DNA of 64,000 bases, taken from Mycolicibacterium sp. P1-5. Lineage in GTDB: Bacteria > Actinomycetota > Actinomycetes > Mycobacteriales > Mycobacteriaceae. The stretch spans positions 62,001 to 126,000 of the forward strand of contig NZ_NPKT01000003.1 in assembly GCF_008329565.1 (NCBI RefSeq). Direction: 5' to 3'. The position numbers and the translations under genes were made by a program. Within the stretch, counting starts at the first letter, position 1, and the number at the start of each line of letters is the position of its first letter. Below are positions 18,879-28,440 of the stretch, one piece after another. Below the pieces are notes generated by a model. The model was not told where the DNA came from. It did no database searches and saw nothing but the letters and a program-made list of their open reading frames with translations.

Positions 18879-21568
18879 GCACCCTGACCGCCACCGAACC
18901 GATCATTCGGGCTCGCCTGAAGAAGGCTCGCGACAAGCACTACAAGAGCGGCGTTCTCGGGCTGCGCGCCAAACCGTCATGGAATGGCGACGACTTCGCC
19001 TATGAAGGCACACCCGTCACGGTCGTGGCATGTCCGTCGGTGTTGGCACTCTGGGAAGCCATCGACCGGCGCAACCCCGAGCAGTGGACGGTTGTCCTCA
19101 CCAGCGTCGAGGACGACGATCTCGGTGACACCGTGCTCGCGCATCTGCTGGACGGGCGGCTCATCACGCCCGATCCGTGGGATGCGTTGAAAAGCAACTT
19201 CTCTGCCACCACCATTGAGCCGGCGTTGTACCGCACCCATAACGACCGGGCGATTGCCAACGGACTTCTCACCGCGTTGTCCCCCGACGCCTACATCCCC
19301 GCACCCGGCGGCGTTCTCACTCGCGACCACGCCATGGCGACGATCGCGCGCGACGTCCTCAAAATCGTCAAAGACGTTGACGTGGAAATCGACACGTTGG
19401 CCGTGCTCGAATGGAGCCGGTCCCAAGATGTTACGAACGGACTTGTCACGCTCTCCGCTTCGGGTGGGCCCGAACTCACGTCCGCGTTCCAGTCCTGGTT
19501 GTCCGAGCGTTCAGGTCGGCTCCGCAAACCGGTCGATGCACTGTTGGCTGCGCAGCGGATCACCGACCTGGTTCCGCTCGGCATCGTCGCGGGGCTCTTC
19601 GACGAATCCGACGGCAAGGCCCTCGGCGTCTTCCTCGGCAGTTACGGACTCAGTGACCTCGACGTCGAGGACTTGAACTCCTGGTACCAGCACACCCGCG
19701 GGCTCGTCACCAACTCGCTGAACGCACAACAACAACAGGCCGTCCTGACCACTGCCGCGTCGATCGTGAACGAACTCGGAATCAACGCCGCCGCAGCGGC
19801 CTCCGAACTGTTGCCTCAAGGACTCGATGCGCGGCTCGTCACTTTGTCCGATGCGATCACCGAAGCATTGCCGAACCCATTACCGGCCGACCTCGACGCG
19901 CGGCTGGTGCACGACGACGCGCTTCGGGCCATCGAAACGCACTGGACGCACGTGCAACAGCACTTCCTCGCGGACCGCGACCACAGCTGTACCGCGTTCG
20001 GCGGTGCCGTCCGCCTGGCCCGCTGGCTGGTAGCCCCCGTCACTCCCGCACAGGGGCTCGCCCCGTCGACCGAGCGGTACGTCCGCACCGACTCCTGGGT
20101 GGACACCGCACTTGTGACGGCGCGACGAGGGGCCGACCAACCCATCCCCGCAGCGGCCCTACGCGCCATCATCGACGTCACCCTCGCCCGCCGAGCACAG
20201 CACGACCGCTCCTTCGCCGCAGCACTGGCCGACGCGCCGACACCGCCCGTGCAGACCATCGAGAACGTCATGCACGACCTCGTCATACCGATCGCCAAAA
20301 AGTCACCCACCTTGCTTGTCGTCGTCGACGGGCTATCGATGGCAGCGACAAATGATCTCGTCAGATCCACCCAATTGGAAGGCTGGACAGAGCTTTCCGC
20401 GAATCACGATGCGCGCCGCGCGTCGGCACTCGCGGTGCTCCCGACCCTCACGCAACGCAGCCGGTGCTCGCTACTCTGCGGCGAACTGCGCGAAGGCGGC
20501 GACGGGCCGGAGCGCTCCGGGTTCCTATCGCTCCTACACAACGCGCAGCTGGAGGCGACGGGTGGTGTTCCCGACCCCATCTTCCACAAGAAGGCGCTCG
20601 ACGCGGTGCCCAGCGGAGCGAAACTCGCCAGCGACGTACGCAACGCCGTCGCCGACGTCACACACCAGCCGTTGGTCGCCGTCGTCCTCAACTACGTGGA
20701 CGACACGCTTCATCACACCGATCCTGGCGGTACCGACTGGAACCTGGAGACCATCACCTATCTGGGCCCGCTACTGAATGCCGCCAAGAACGCCGGGCGA
20801 ACCGTCATCATCACCTCTGATCACGGGCACATCATCGAGTACGGCTCCAGCGCCAAGGTCACCCGCGCCAATACCTACGGACAGCGGGCGCATGGCGATC
20901 TCGCGAACGTCGATCCGGACCGCGAAGTCGTCGTCAAGGGTCCCCGGGTAATGACCGAGACCAACACAGTCGTCCTCGCCGTCGACGAGACGATTCGCTA
21001 CGGCGCTCGCAACGCCGGCTACCACGGTGGCGCAACCCCGGCCGAAGCCCTCGTCCCGGTGGCGGTCCTCGTGGCCGGCGAGCTTCCTGACGGCGCCGTG
21101 CGGGTCGTCGGCGCCGAGCCGCCGTGGTGGTATGCCGAGCCCATCAAAGCTCAAGAGGTACCGACAAGTCGAACCGCGAAGCCGCCCCGCAAGCCTGCGC
21201 AGGACGGCCCAAGCCTGTTTGATGACGGCTCCGATTCGGGCCTGATTATCGTGCAGCAGAGCCGACTTGCCGCCGACGTTGTAGCGACCAAGGTGTTTGC
21301 CGAGCAGCTGAAGCTAGCCGGTCGAATCGTGTTGCAGCAAGCCCAGATCAGGGGACTGCTGCAGGCCCTGGTCGACACCTCGGCGCACGAGGTCACCCTC
21401 GCCCAGGCCGCTGCCGCGCTCGGTGTCGCCACCGCCAGCGTCAACGGCGCCCTCATGCAAGCCAAGCGCGTCCTCGACGTTGAGGGCTACGAAGTGCTGC
21501 GGGTCGGAAGCGGCATCGTGCGCCTCGACGTCGCGGTCTTGAAGGAACAATTCGGAGTCTCCGAATGA
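18875..21568 (+). CDS. pglZ: BREX core protein PglZ (alkaline-phosphatase fold)
   Basis: An 897-aa PglZ, the signature protein of all BREX systems. The phosphatase-superfamily metal sites are visible as VVVDGLSM (D485) and ITSDHGH (D649, H650, H652), with the intervening NYVDDTLHHTD segment. A helix-turn-helix-like C-terminal tail follows. Members of this superfamily hydrolyse phosphodiesters or phosphomonoesters, and in BREX PglZ is required for both methylation and phage restriction. The start is TTG at 18875 within the pglY stop codon (TTGA); a longer frame from 18701 lies wholly inside pglY and is rejected. TTG with direct overlap suggests expression depends on pglY translation. Confidence 0.92.
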   Translation: MSTLTATEPIIRARLKKARDKHYKSGVLGLRAKPSWNGDDFAYEGTPVTVVACPSVLALWEAIDRRNPEQWTVVLTSVEDDDLGDTVLAHLLDGRLITPDPWDALKSNFSATTIEPALYRTHNDRAIANGLLTALSPDAYIPAPGGVLTRDHAMATIARDVLKIVKDVDVEIDTLAVLEWSRSQDVTNGLVTLSASGGPELTSAFQSWLSERSGRLRKPVDALLAAQRITDLVPLGIVAGLFDESDGKALGVFLGSYGLSDLDVEDLNSWYQHTRGLVTNSLNAQQQQAVLTTAASIVNELGINAAAAASELLPQGLDARLVTLSDAITEALPNPLPADLDARLVHDDALRAIETHWTHVQQHFLADRDHSCTAFGGAVRLARWLVAPVTPAQGLAPSTERYVRTDSWVDTALVTARRGADQPIPAAALRAIIDVTLARRAQHDRSFAAALADAPTPPVQTIENVMHDLVIPIAKKSPTLLVVVDGLSMAATNDLVRSTQLEGWTELSANHDARRASALAVLPTLTQRSRCSLLCGELREGGDGPERSGFLSLLHNAQLEATGGVPDPIFHKKALDAVPSGAKLASDVRNAVADVTHQPLVAVVLNYVDDTLHHTDPGGTDWNLETITYLGPLLNAAKNAGRTVIITSDHGHIIEYGSSAKVTRANTYGQRAHGDLANVDPDREVVVKGPRVMTETNTVVLAVDETIRYGARNAGYHGGATPAEALVPVAVLVAGELPDGAVRVVGAEPPWWYAEPIKAQEVPTSRTAKPPRKPAQDGPSLFDDGSDSGLIIVQQSRLAADVVATKVFAEQLKLAGRIVLQQAQIRGLLQALVDTSAHEVTLAQAAAALGVATASVNGALMQAKRVLDVEGYEVLRVGSGIVRLDVAVLKEQFGVSE

Positions 21569-22845
21569 CATCGCCGGTCTCTGCCCGACGGCGCCGAGAG
21601 ATCCTCGATGCTCTACGTCGCGGCACGGTACCGTCCAACGGACTCGACCAGTTGGCTGTCGGCCTCGGTCGCTTCGAGAGTGAACTCGACGCCGAACTCG
21701 ACGTCGTCGCCGGCGGTGGCGCCGTATTCAAGGCCGTGCGCGGCGAATACGGCTCCGGTAAGACCTTCTTCGCGCGCTGGCTCGCCGACCGCGCGATGAA
21801 GAAAGGTTTCGCCGTCGCCGAGGTGCAGATCAACGAGATCGACACCCCGCTGCACAAACTGGAGACCGTCTACCGCCGCAGCATCGAATCACTGCGCACG
21901 GCTTCGATACAGCCGAGTGCGCTGCGCCCCATTCTCGATGCGTGGCTGTTCACCATCGAAGATGATGCGCGCCAACAAGACATCGACGTCGACGCGCTCT
22001 TGGAGCGACGCCTGGCCGAGGTAGCCACCCGCGCGCCCGTGTTCCCGATCGCCATCCGCGCGTACCGACGTTTCGTTGCGGATGGCGACCATGACGGCGC
22101 TGACGGGTTGGTGGCGTGGCTCGGCGGCCAACCCCACGTCGCCGCCTCGGTCAAGCGCCGGGCAGGGATCAAGGGCGACCTCGACCACTACCTCGCCCTA
22201 GGGTTCTTGCGTGGATTGTTGGCGGTACTGGCTGATGCGGGAAACCCGGGTCTGTTGCTGGTGCTTGACGAGGTGGAGACGCTTCAGCGTATTCGCAGTG
22301 ATGCGCGCGCCAAGGCCTTGAATGCACTTCGCCAGCTGATCGATGAGGTCCACGACGGGCACTTCCCCGGGCTGTATCTCTTGATCACCGGAACACCCGC
22401 GTTCTTCGAAGGGCGCCAGGGAATTCCCCTGCTACCGCCGCTCGCCGACCGCCTGCACACGGAATTCGCGAAGGATGCGCGGTTCGACAACCCGCGGGCG
22501 CCGCAGCTGCGACTGACGGGATTCGACCAGACTCGTCTGATTGAGCTCGGCGCCCGGGTACGGGACCTCTACCTGTCAGGCGTGCCCGATTCCGAACGGG
22601 TTGGCTCAGTCGCCGATGACGATTTCCTTGCCCAGTTCGCGACCGCGATCGCCGGCGAACTCGGCGGCAAGGTCGGAATCGCGCCGCGACTGTTCCTGCG
22701 CAAACTCGTCGACGTGCTCGACAAGATCGAACAGTTCCCCGACTTCGACCCGACGCGCGACTACGAGATCCGAATCGCCCCCGCCGAGCTCTCCGACGCC
22801 GAACGCGCGGCACTTACGGCTGACGACGTCGCGCTCGATCTCTGA
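21565..22845 (+). CDS. brxD: BREX type 2 ATP-binding protein BrxD
   Basis: A 426-aa AAA/STAND-like ATPase. The Walker A GEYGSGKTFF includes K66 and the Walker B LLLVLDEVETL includes D235 and E236; ITGTP after the next strand fits a sensor. BrxD occurs in type 2 and type 3-like BREX clusters between pglZ and the helicase gene, as here. It is coupled to pglZ by an ATGA overlap and to brxHI by TGATG. Its biochemical role in BREX is poorly defined; I infer DNA or protein loading from the fold. Confidence 0.88.
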   Translation: MTSPVSARRRREILDALRRGTVPSNGLDQLAVGLGRFESELDAELDVVAGGGAVFKAVRGEYGSGKTFFARWLADRAMKKGFAVAEVQINEIDTPLHKLETVYRRSIESLRTASIQPSALRPILDAWLFTIEDDARQQDIDVDALLERRLAEVATRAPVFPIAIRAYRRFVADGDHDGADGLVAWLGGQPHVAASVKRRAGIKGDLDHYLALGFLRGLLAVLADAGNPGLLLVLDEVETLQRIRSDARAKALNALRQLIDEVHDGHFPGLYLLITGTPAFFEGRQGIPLLPPLADRLHTEFAKDARFDNPRAPQLRLTGFDQTRLIELGARVRDLYLSGVPDSERVGSVADDDFLAQFATAIAGELGGKVGIAPRLFLRKLVDVLDKIEQFPDFDPTRDYEIRIAPAELSDAERAALTADDVALDL

Positions 22846-24938
22846 TGGATGCCTTCGACCGGCTACACCCTGGCTTGCAGTACCACCTCGCGAACACGTT
22901 GCGGTGGAACGGTCTTCGCCCGACCCAGGCCGAGGCAGTCGAGCCGATCCTTGCCGGCCTCGACGCCCTCGTCTTGGCTCCGACGGCTGGTGGCAAGACC
23001 GAGGCGGCAGTGTTCCCGTTGCTGTCGCGGATGGCAGGCGAGGACTGGCAGGGTGTGTCAGTGCTGTACGTGGCGCCACTGCGAGCGCTGCTCAACAACC
23101 TGCAGCCGCGCATCGACGGATACTGCAAGTGGCTCGGCCGATCAGCCGCGGTATGGCATGGGGATGTCAGTCAAGCGATGCGACAACGCATCTTGGTCGA
23201 GCGTCCCGACATTCTGCTGACCACCCCCGAATCGATCGAGTCGATGCTGGTGTCTATAAAGGTGGACCCGCGCGTGCTGTTTTCGGGCTTGCGAGCGGTG
23301 GTGGTGGACGAGATACACGCCTTCGCCGGCGACGACCGGGGCTGGCATCTGCTCGCGGTACTCGAACGGCTTTCTCGTGTCGCCGGCCACGACCTGCAGC
23401 GGATTGGATTGTCGGCGACCGTCGGCAACCCTGACGAACTGATGGCGTGGCTGCAAGGCAGCTTTCACACCCGCGACAAGACGGTCATCACGCCTTCGGA
23501 CGTGGCCGTGTCGGCCCCACCTGAGATCACCGTCGACTTCGTCGGGTCGATAGCCAACGCTGCCAAAGTGATCGCCTCGTTGCACGCAGGCGAAAAGCGG
23601 CTCGTGTTTGTGGACAGCCGGCGTCGCGCGGAGGAACTCGGTGCCGGGCTTACTGCTCACGGGATCGAAACGTACGTCTCGCACTCCTCGCTGTCAGCTG
23701 CTGAACGACGACGCTCGGAGGCCGCGTTCGCCGAGTCTCGCGACACGGTGATCGTCGCGACCTCGACGTTAGAGCTCGGCATCGACGTCGGCGACCTTGA
23801 TCGCGTCATCCAAATCGGCTCGACCAGTACGGTCGCCTCGTTCCTGCAACGTCTTGGCCGGACGGGTCGCCGCCCTGGCACTGCGCGAAACTGCCTGTTT
23901 CTTTGTATCGAAGACGAGTCCGTCCTGCTCGCTGCCGGAATGTTAAAACGGTGGTCTGACGGCTGGGTTGAACCCATTACCCCACCACCTCACCCGCGCC
24001 ACATCGCAGCCCAACAGCTGATGGCGCTGTGCCTTCAAGAACACCGCATCGACCACGGCGCCGTTGCTCAGTGGTGGGGCGACTTGCCGGTGTTCGACGA
24101 GACCGCTGCCGAGATACTCGAATACCTAGTTGCGGAGGGCTATTTCGAGTCCGACGGACCATTTCTGCATATCGGACCCGAAGCTGAACGCCGGTTCGGC
24201 CGACGGTACTTCTCGGATCTGACTGCGGTATTCACTGCTCCCCCAGAGTTTTTGGTACTGGCGGGCCGCGTCGAGGTCGGCACTGTGGGTACTGACCTGC
24301 TGACCGAAGATGTCGAGGGGCCGCGAGTTCTCCTGCTTGGTGGCAGATCGTGGAAGGTCACCCACGTGGACTGGGATCGACGTCGGTGCTTTGTCGAGGT
24401 CGCGGATGGCGGCGGCCGCGCGAAGTGGTCAGGCTCAGGGCGCGGCTTGTCGTTCGAGATCACTCGTGGCATGCGCGCAGTCGCACTCGGGGAGAACCCC
24501 AAGGGGGTGGCTTTTACCGCTCGCGCCACCACGGCGCTTGAAGCAATTCGTCAATCCTACTGCGACACTGTTCAATCGAACCGGTTCGTTGTCCGGATGC
24601 CGAGCGACTCGGCCGGCCGCTGGTGGACGTGGGCCGGAACTGCCGCGAACCGAACTCTTCAAGCGACGTTGCCGGCCATCGTCGATCCGCGTCAAAGGAT
24701 CGACGAGAAGTCGGTGCGGTTACTTCCGGGCGTCACGATCCAGGAAGTCGGTGCTGCGATCGCCGCTGTCGAATGGCGCGATCCAGCTATTGACTCCAAT
24801 GCGCTTAAAGGGCTGAAGTTTTCGGCTGCGTTGCCGGAGGGGTTGGCCAAGCAGACTCTAGGCGCTCGCCTCGGCGACGCCGCCCATGCCCACGCAGTGT
24901 CAACCGAAACGCGGTCAATCGTGAAGGAGTCACAATGA
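22845..24938 (+). CDS. brxHI: BREX type 2 DEAD/DEAH-family helicase BrxHI (Lhr-like)
   Basis: A 697-aa superfamily 2 helicase. Motif I is APTAGGKT with K51, motif II is DEIH (155-158), and the second RecA domain shows TSTLELGIDVGDLD and QRLGRTGRRPGT (motif VI). A C-terminal winged-helix-like region follows, as in Lhr-type helicases. Its place directly after brxD completes the canonical six-gene type 2 BREX set. The ATG overlaps the brxD stop, and its own end overlaps the mcrB ATG (ATGA, 24935-24938), so translation continues into the type IV restriction genes. Confidence 0.9.
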   Translation: MDAFDRLHPGLQYHLANTLRWNGLRPTQAEAVEPILAGLDALVLAPTAGGKTEAAVFPLLSRMAGEDWQGVSVLYVAPLRALLNNLQPRIDGYCKWLGRSAAVWHGDVSQAMRQRILVERPDILLTTPESIESMLVSIKVDPRVLFSGLRAVVVDEIHAFAGDDRGWHLLAVLERLSRVAGHDLQRIGLSATVGNPDELMAWLQGSFHTRDKTVITPSDVAVSAPPEITVDFVGSIANAAKVIASLHAGEKRLVFVDSRRRAEELGAGLTAHGIETYVSHSSLSAAERRRSEAAFAESRDTVIVATSTLELGIDVGDLDRVIQIGSTSTVASFLQRLGRTGRRPGTARNCLFLCIEDESVLLAAGMLKRWSDGWVEPITPPPHPRHIAAQQLMALCLQEHRIDHGAVAQWWGDLPVFDETAAEILEYLVAEGYFESDGPFLHIGPEAERRFGRRYFSDLTAVFTAPPEFLVLAGRVEVGTVGTDLLTEDVEGPRVLLLGGRSWKVTHVDWDRRRCFVEVADGGGRAKWSGSGRGLSFEITRGMRAVALGENPKGVAFTARATTALEAIRQSYCDTVQSNRFVVRMPSDSAGRWWTWAGTAANRTLQATLPAIVDPRQRIDEKSVRLLPGVTIQEVGAAIAAVEWRDPAIDSNALKGLKFSAALPEGLAKQTLGARLGDAAHAHAVSTETRSIVKESQ

Positions 24939-27031
24939 TCGACACCGCCACCCTCGCCAGCATCATGGAATCGCTCGGCTCATGGGACCGTACGGCCGCC
25001 GCGAAACGCGAGACGGAATCCGAACAATGCCGGCAGGGATTCATCGAGCGATTCCCGATCGAGAGTTGGCCACAGCTCCGCCTTGAGGATTACGCACTCG
25101 GTCAGAATGGACAAGAGACGGTCTCGTGGTGGATGGAGTACAAGCCCGGCCTAACTCCAAGCATGAAAGGCGGCTCGGCCAGCAAGCATCTGATCTTTCT
25201 CGATAAGGGCGGCTCATGGCGTTTTCCGCAAGAGTACGAGTCCGTTGACCGTGCATGGTCTGCTATCCGCGACGGATTCGTCGAGATGCTGAGCCTTGCC
25301 AAAGACGGTCAGTTCGAGGACGCGGACGATATCAGGGTGCTGACCGGAGCGCCCGCGCTACGTACCAAGTTGCTCTGCGTGTACTTCCCTGAAGAGCTTG
25401 TGCCCGTGTCCTCCAAAGCCGATATCGATCACTACTTGCGAGCACTCGGCGAGACCGTGCCGCCGTCCGTGGTGCGATCAAACAGACAACTGCTGAGGGC
25501 ACTTCGCGCCGTTCCCCCGCTGGCGAGCCTCAATAACCAAGAGCTTGGCCGCTTTCTGTACCACTGGAATAACCCGCGGCCGTCCCAGCGCGTCGTCAAG
25601 ATCGCGCCGGGCGAGCGCGGAACGTTCTGGGATGATTGCCTGCAGAACGGGTTCATCTGCGTCGGCTGGGACGAGGTCGGTGACCTCACCCAGTACGAGA
25701 ACAAGGACGAGTTTCGGGCCTCGTTCCGGGAGCATTTCCCCTACAACGGTGTGGAGCAGCAGGTGAGCCGAAAGGCCAACGAACTGTGGACGCTGCTGGA
25801 ACTGCAGCCCGGTGACACGGTGCTTGCAAACAGAGGCACCACAGAACTTCTCGGGGTGGGAACTGTCAACGCGACTGGCTACGTTTGGCATCCGGAACGT
25901 GAGCAGTACAAGCACACCGTTGGAGTGGACTGGGATACATCAGCGGCAAAGCCCATCGACCCCGTCCGCGCATGGGCGACCACCACGGTATCGAAGGTGC
26001 CGGCGACACTGCTTCGGCAGATACTTGGAGCCACAACAACGGCGAAGCCAGTGGACACCGACCAGACGTACCTGGATTTGGAGGCAGCGCTCCAACGCCG
26101 GGGACAAGCAGTCCTCTACGGTCCACCAGGAACGGGTAAGACGTACCTCGCCGATCGCGCCGCGGTGTGGCTACTCGAGGGAGGCAGCGCCAGCCAGTAC
26201 GCCAACACGATGCTAGGAGATGCGAGCCTTCTAGCCACGCGCCGGCGCGCCCTCGCCGAGGCGCCGTCGAACAAGAGGGGCGCGGCTAGGTTGACCCGCA
26301 TCACCTTCCATCCTTCCTATGCCTACGAGGACTTCATCGAAGGCTTCCGCCCGGTGCAATCAGAAAGCGGAACACTGCAGCTGATGCTCAAGGACGGGGC
26401 ATTCAAGCGCGTCTGTGACGCCGCCAGCGCGGATCCGGAGAACCGGTACGTCGTGCTGATTGACGAACTCAACCGTGGAAACGTTCCCAAGATCTTTGGC
26501 GAGCTGATTACGCTGATCGAGAAGGACAAGCGCGGCTTCACAGTTCAACTGTCCCAAAGCGGGGCTAGCTTCTCTGTACCCCCGAACGTACTAATCATCG
26601 GCACCATGAACACTGCCGATCGAAGTATCCATCTTCTAGACACGGCCTTGAGGCGCCGCTTTCAATTCCTCGAGTTGCTGCCGGACAGCGACGTGCTTGA
26701 AGGAACCACCGTCGGGGCGCTAGCACTCGATGCGTTTCTGGATGGAATCAACGAGGAGATTCGAAAGCGCTTCGGCCGGGACAAACAAGTCGGTCATTCC
26801 TTATTCTTCCAAGACGGCCAAATTATCGACACCCCTGAAGATTTCGCGGCAATGTTCCGATATGAACTCCTGCCCCTGCTACAGGAATACCTCTTCGAGG
26901 ATTACCGGGCATTATCCGAGCTCTTGGGAAAGGTGATCGACGTCGAGGGGCAACGAGTGTCCGACTTGGCCAGCGAACCCGAAGCGCTCTGCGCGGAGTT
27001 GGCAGGCAGATATGGAAGCGCATCGGCGTAA
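24935..27031 (+). CDS. mcrB: McrB-type AAA+ GTPase with EVE/PUA-like recognition domain
   Basis: A 698-aa motor subunit of a type IV restriction enzyme. The N-terminal 210 residues are an unassigned helical domain. Residues about 220-360 resemble an EVE/PUA-like modified-base reader (RGTFWDDCLQNGFICVGWD, then a DTVLANRGTTELLGVGTV segment). The AAA+ domain has Walker A GPPGTGKTYL with K402, Walker B VLIDELNRGN (D510, E511) carrying the McrB consensus NRGN, sensor IIGTMNTADRS, and arginine fingers in TALRRRF. McrB hydrolyses GTP to translocate DNA and drive McrC cleavage at modified cytosines. It is coupled to brxHI upstream and followed 3 bases later by mcrC. The EVE assignment is from pattern and position. 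Confidence 0.88.
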   Translation: MIDTATLASIMESLGSWDRTAAAKRETESEQCRQGFIERFPIESWPQLRLEDYALGQNGQETVSWWMEYKPGLTPSMKGGSASKHLIFLDKGGSWRFPQEYESVDRAWSAIRDGFVEMLSLAKDGQFEDADDIRVLTGAPALRTKLLCVYFPEELVPVSSKADIDHYLRALGETVPPSVVRSNRQLLRALRAVPPLASLNNQELGRFLYHWNNPRPSQRVVKIAPGERGTFWDDCLQNGFICVGWDEVGDLTQYENKDEFRASFREHFPYNGVEQQVSRKANELWTLLELQPGDTVLANRGTTELLGVGTVNATGYVWHPEREQYKHTVGVDWDTSAAKPIDPVRAWATTTVSKVPATLLRQILGATTTAKPVDTDQTYLDLEAALQRRGQAVLYGPPGTGKTYLADRAAVWLLEGGSASQYANTMLGDASLLATRRRALAEAPSNKRGAARLTRITFHPSYAYEDFIEGFRPVQSESGTLQLMLKDGAFKRVCDAASADPENRYVVLIDELNRGNVPKIFGELITLIEKDKRGFTVQLSQSGASFSVPPNVLIIGTMNTADRSIHLLDTALRRRFQFLELLPDSDVLEGTTVGALALDAFLDGINEEIRKRFGRDKQVGHSLFFQDGQIIDTPEDFAAMFRYELLPLLQEYLFEDYRALSELLGKVIDVEGQRVSDLASEPEALCAELAGRYGSASA

Positions 27032-27033
27032 CC

Positions 27034-28362
27034 GTGTTTCCAACAATCACGCTCGCCGAGTACGAGACCAAACGCGTTCGTGTACCTGCGGCGACGGATT
27101 CGGACTTGGAGCTCGCCGAAGCGTTGTCTGCAGTGGGCGACCTTAGTTCGCGGCTAGACGTGCGGTGGCTGGCCGGCGGACAAGTCGAAGTGACGGCGTC
27201 GTCGTGGGCGGGAGTCGTCCGCTTCTCTCAGTTCGAAATTCGAGTCATCCCAAAACTTGTTGGCGGAACGCTGAACGTCCTTCGCATGCTCGAGTACGCG
27301 GCCGGCATCCGGCTACTAGCTCGGCTTCCCCACGACGGACGCTTGCCGTCAGAAGGAACCGATCTCTTCGAGTTGATCGTCATGCTGCTGGTTGAGGAGG
27401 CCAAGGCTTTACTTCGCGATGGTCTGATCCGCGATTACCGACCGACTGATGAAACGCTCACCGTCATGCGTGGTCGACTACGAATGCGAGACCAGTTCCT
27501 CCGTAGGTATGGCAGCCTCGATCGGCTCGAGTGCAGTTTCGACGAGTACGACGGTGACATCCCAGAGAACCAGCTCCTGGCCGCAGCCCTGTCGGCAGCG
27601 GGGCCCCGTGTTCGCGGGTGGGATCTCAAGGCGGACGTTCGGATGTTGGATGCCGTTATCAGCGGAGCCTGCGAGCCGACCACTCACGATCCGAACTGGT
27701 TCCGGCGGCGAATCAGCTACGGCCGGCGCAATTCCCGCTATCGATCAGCGCATGAGTTGGCACTCCTCGTCCTGGAAGGTCTCGCACTACGGGACCTTTT
27801 CGATACTTCGTCGATACGCACCGATTCATTCATGTTGAACATGAACGTGGTCTTTGAGCGCTTTATAAGCAGGCTGGTCGACGAATCGCTCGTCGGGAGC
27901 GGTCTGCGACTGTCGACTCAAGAGTCGTTCCGCACGGTCGTCGTCGACGAAGACTCGGGGTTCACCTATAGCAGTGTCAGACCGGACCTGGTCATCGTCG
28001 AAACTGCCTCGCGCCGTGCCGTTCCAGTGGACGTTAAGTACAAACTCTACGGGCAAAAGAAGGTCAGCACGGGCGACGTGTACCAGTTATTTCTCTATGC
28101 TTACGCGTTGGGAGGCGATTCGAAAACGCCGATGGCCGGAGTAATTTATCCGTCGAACCGCGCGGCCTCGGGGCCGCGTCTAGTAGTGAAGTCGATGGCT
28201 GGATCCCCCGGTGCGTACATTCGGGGTCTTGGACTGGACGTGCCATCCGCTTTGCTATCGTTGAATTCCCCTGCGGAGCAACAGCTTCACGCCGATGTAT
28301 TGATGCACGTCCGAGAGATTACCGGGATGCATGGGGCATGCTCAGTGGGCGACGTCGGGTAA
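27034..28362 (+). CDS. mcrC: McrC-type restriction endonuclease subunit
   Basis: A 442-aa nuclease partner of McrB. The N-terminal half carries the beta-rich McrC region (FEIRVIPKLVGG). The PD-(D/E)xK core is visible as RPDLVI with D318 and PVDVKYK with D333 and K335, followed by the DVYQLFLYAYAL helix that is conserved in McrC. It starts with GTG at 27034, three bases after the mcrB stop, so the two are in one operon. With McrB it should cut modified-cytosine DNA, complementing BREX against phages with modified genomes. Confidence 0.9.
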   Translation: MFPTITLAEYETKRVRVPAATDSDLELAEALSAVGDLSSRLDVRWLAGGQVEVTASSWAGVVRFSQFEIRVIPKLVGGTLNVLRMLEYAAGIRLLARLPHDGRLPSEGTDLFELIVMLLVEEAKALLRDGLIRDYRPTDETLTVMRGRLRMRDQFLRRYGSLDRLECSFDEYDGDIPENQLLAAALSAAGPRVRGWDLKADVRMLDAVISGACEPTTHDPNWFRRRISYGRRNSRYRSAHELALLVLEGLALRDLFDTSSIRTDSFMLNMNVVFERFISRLVDESLVGSGLRLSTQESFRTVVVDEDSGFTYSSVRPDLVIVETASRRAVPVDVKYKLYGQKKVSTGDVYQLFLYAYALGGDSKTPMAGVIYPSNRAASGPRLVVKSMAGSPGAYIRGLGLDVPSALLSLNSPAEQQLHADVLMHVREITGMHGACSVGDVG

Positions 28363-28409
28363 GCAACGTAGACACTCCGCGTTGTGCGCACGTCCTCACT
28401 AGAGAGTTG

Positions 28410-28440
28410 GACCTCACCCAACGCGGGTACTACTGAGGTC
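28410..28440. repeat. inverted repeat downstream of mcrC
   Basis: Perfect 7-bp arms GACCTCA (28410-28416) and TGAGGTC (28434-28440) are separated by 17 bases, about 50 nt after the mcrC stop. It could terminate the BREX-McrBC transcript or mark one end of the decayed transposase segment that starts here. No U-tract follows it. Confidence 0.35.

Noticed and set aside
7424..28362. DISARM or type I restriction-modification as the identity of the methylase operon
   Set aside because: PglZ, a NERD-kinase PglW, PglY, BrxD and BrxHI are all present, which defines type 2 BREX; no HsdS/HsdR or Drm set is found here.
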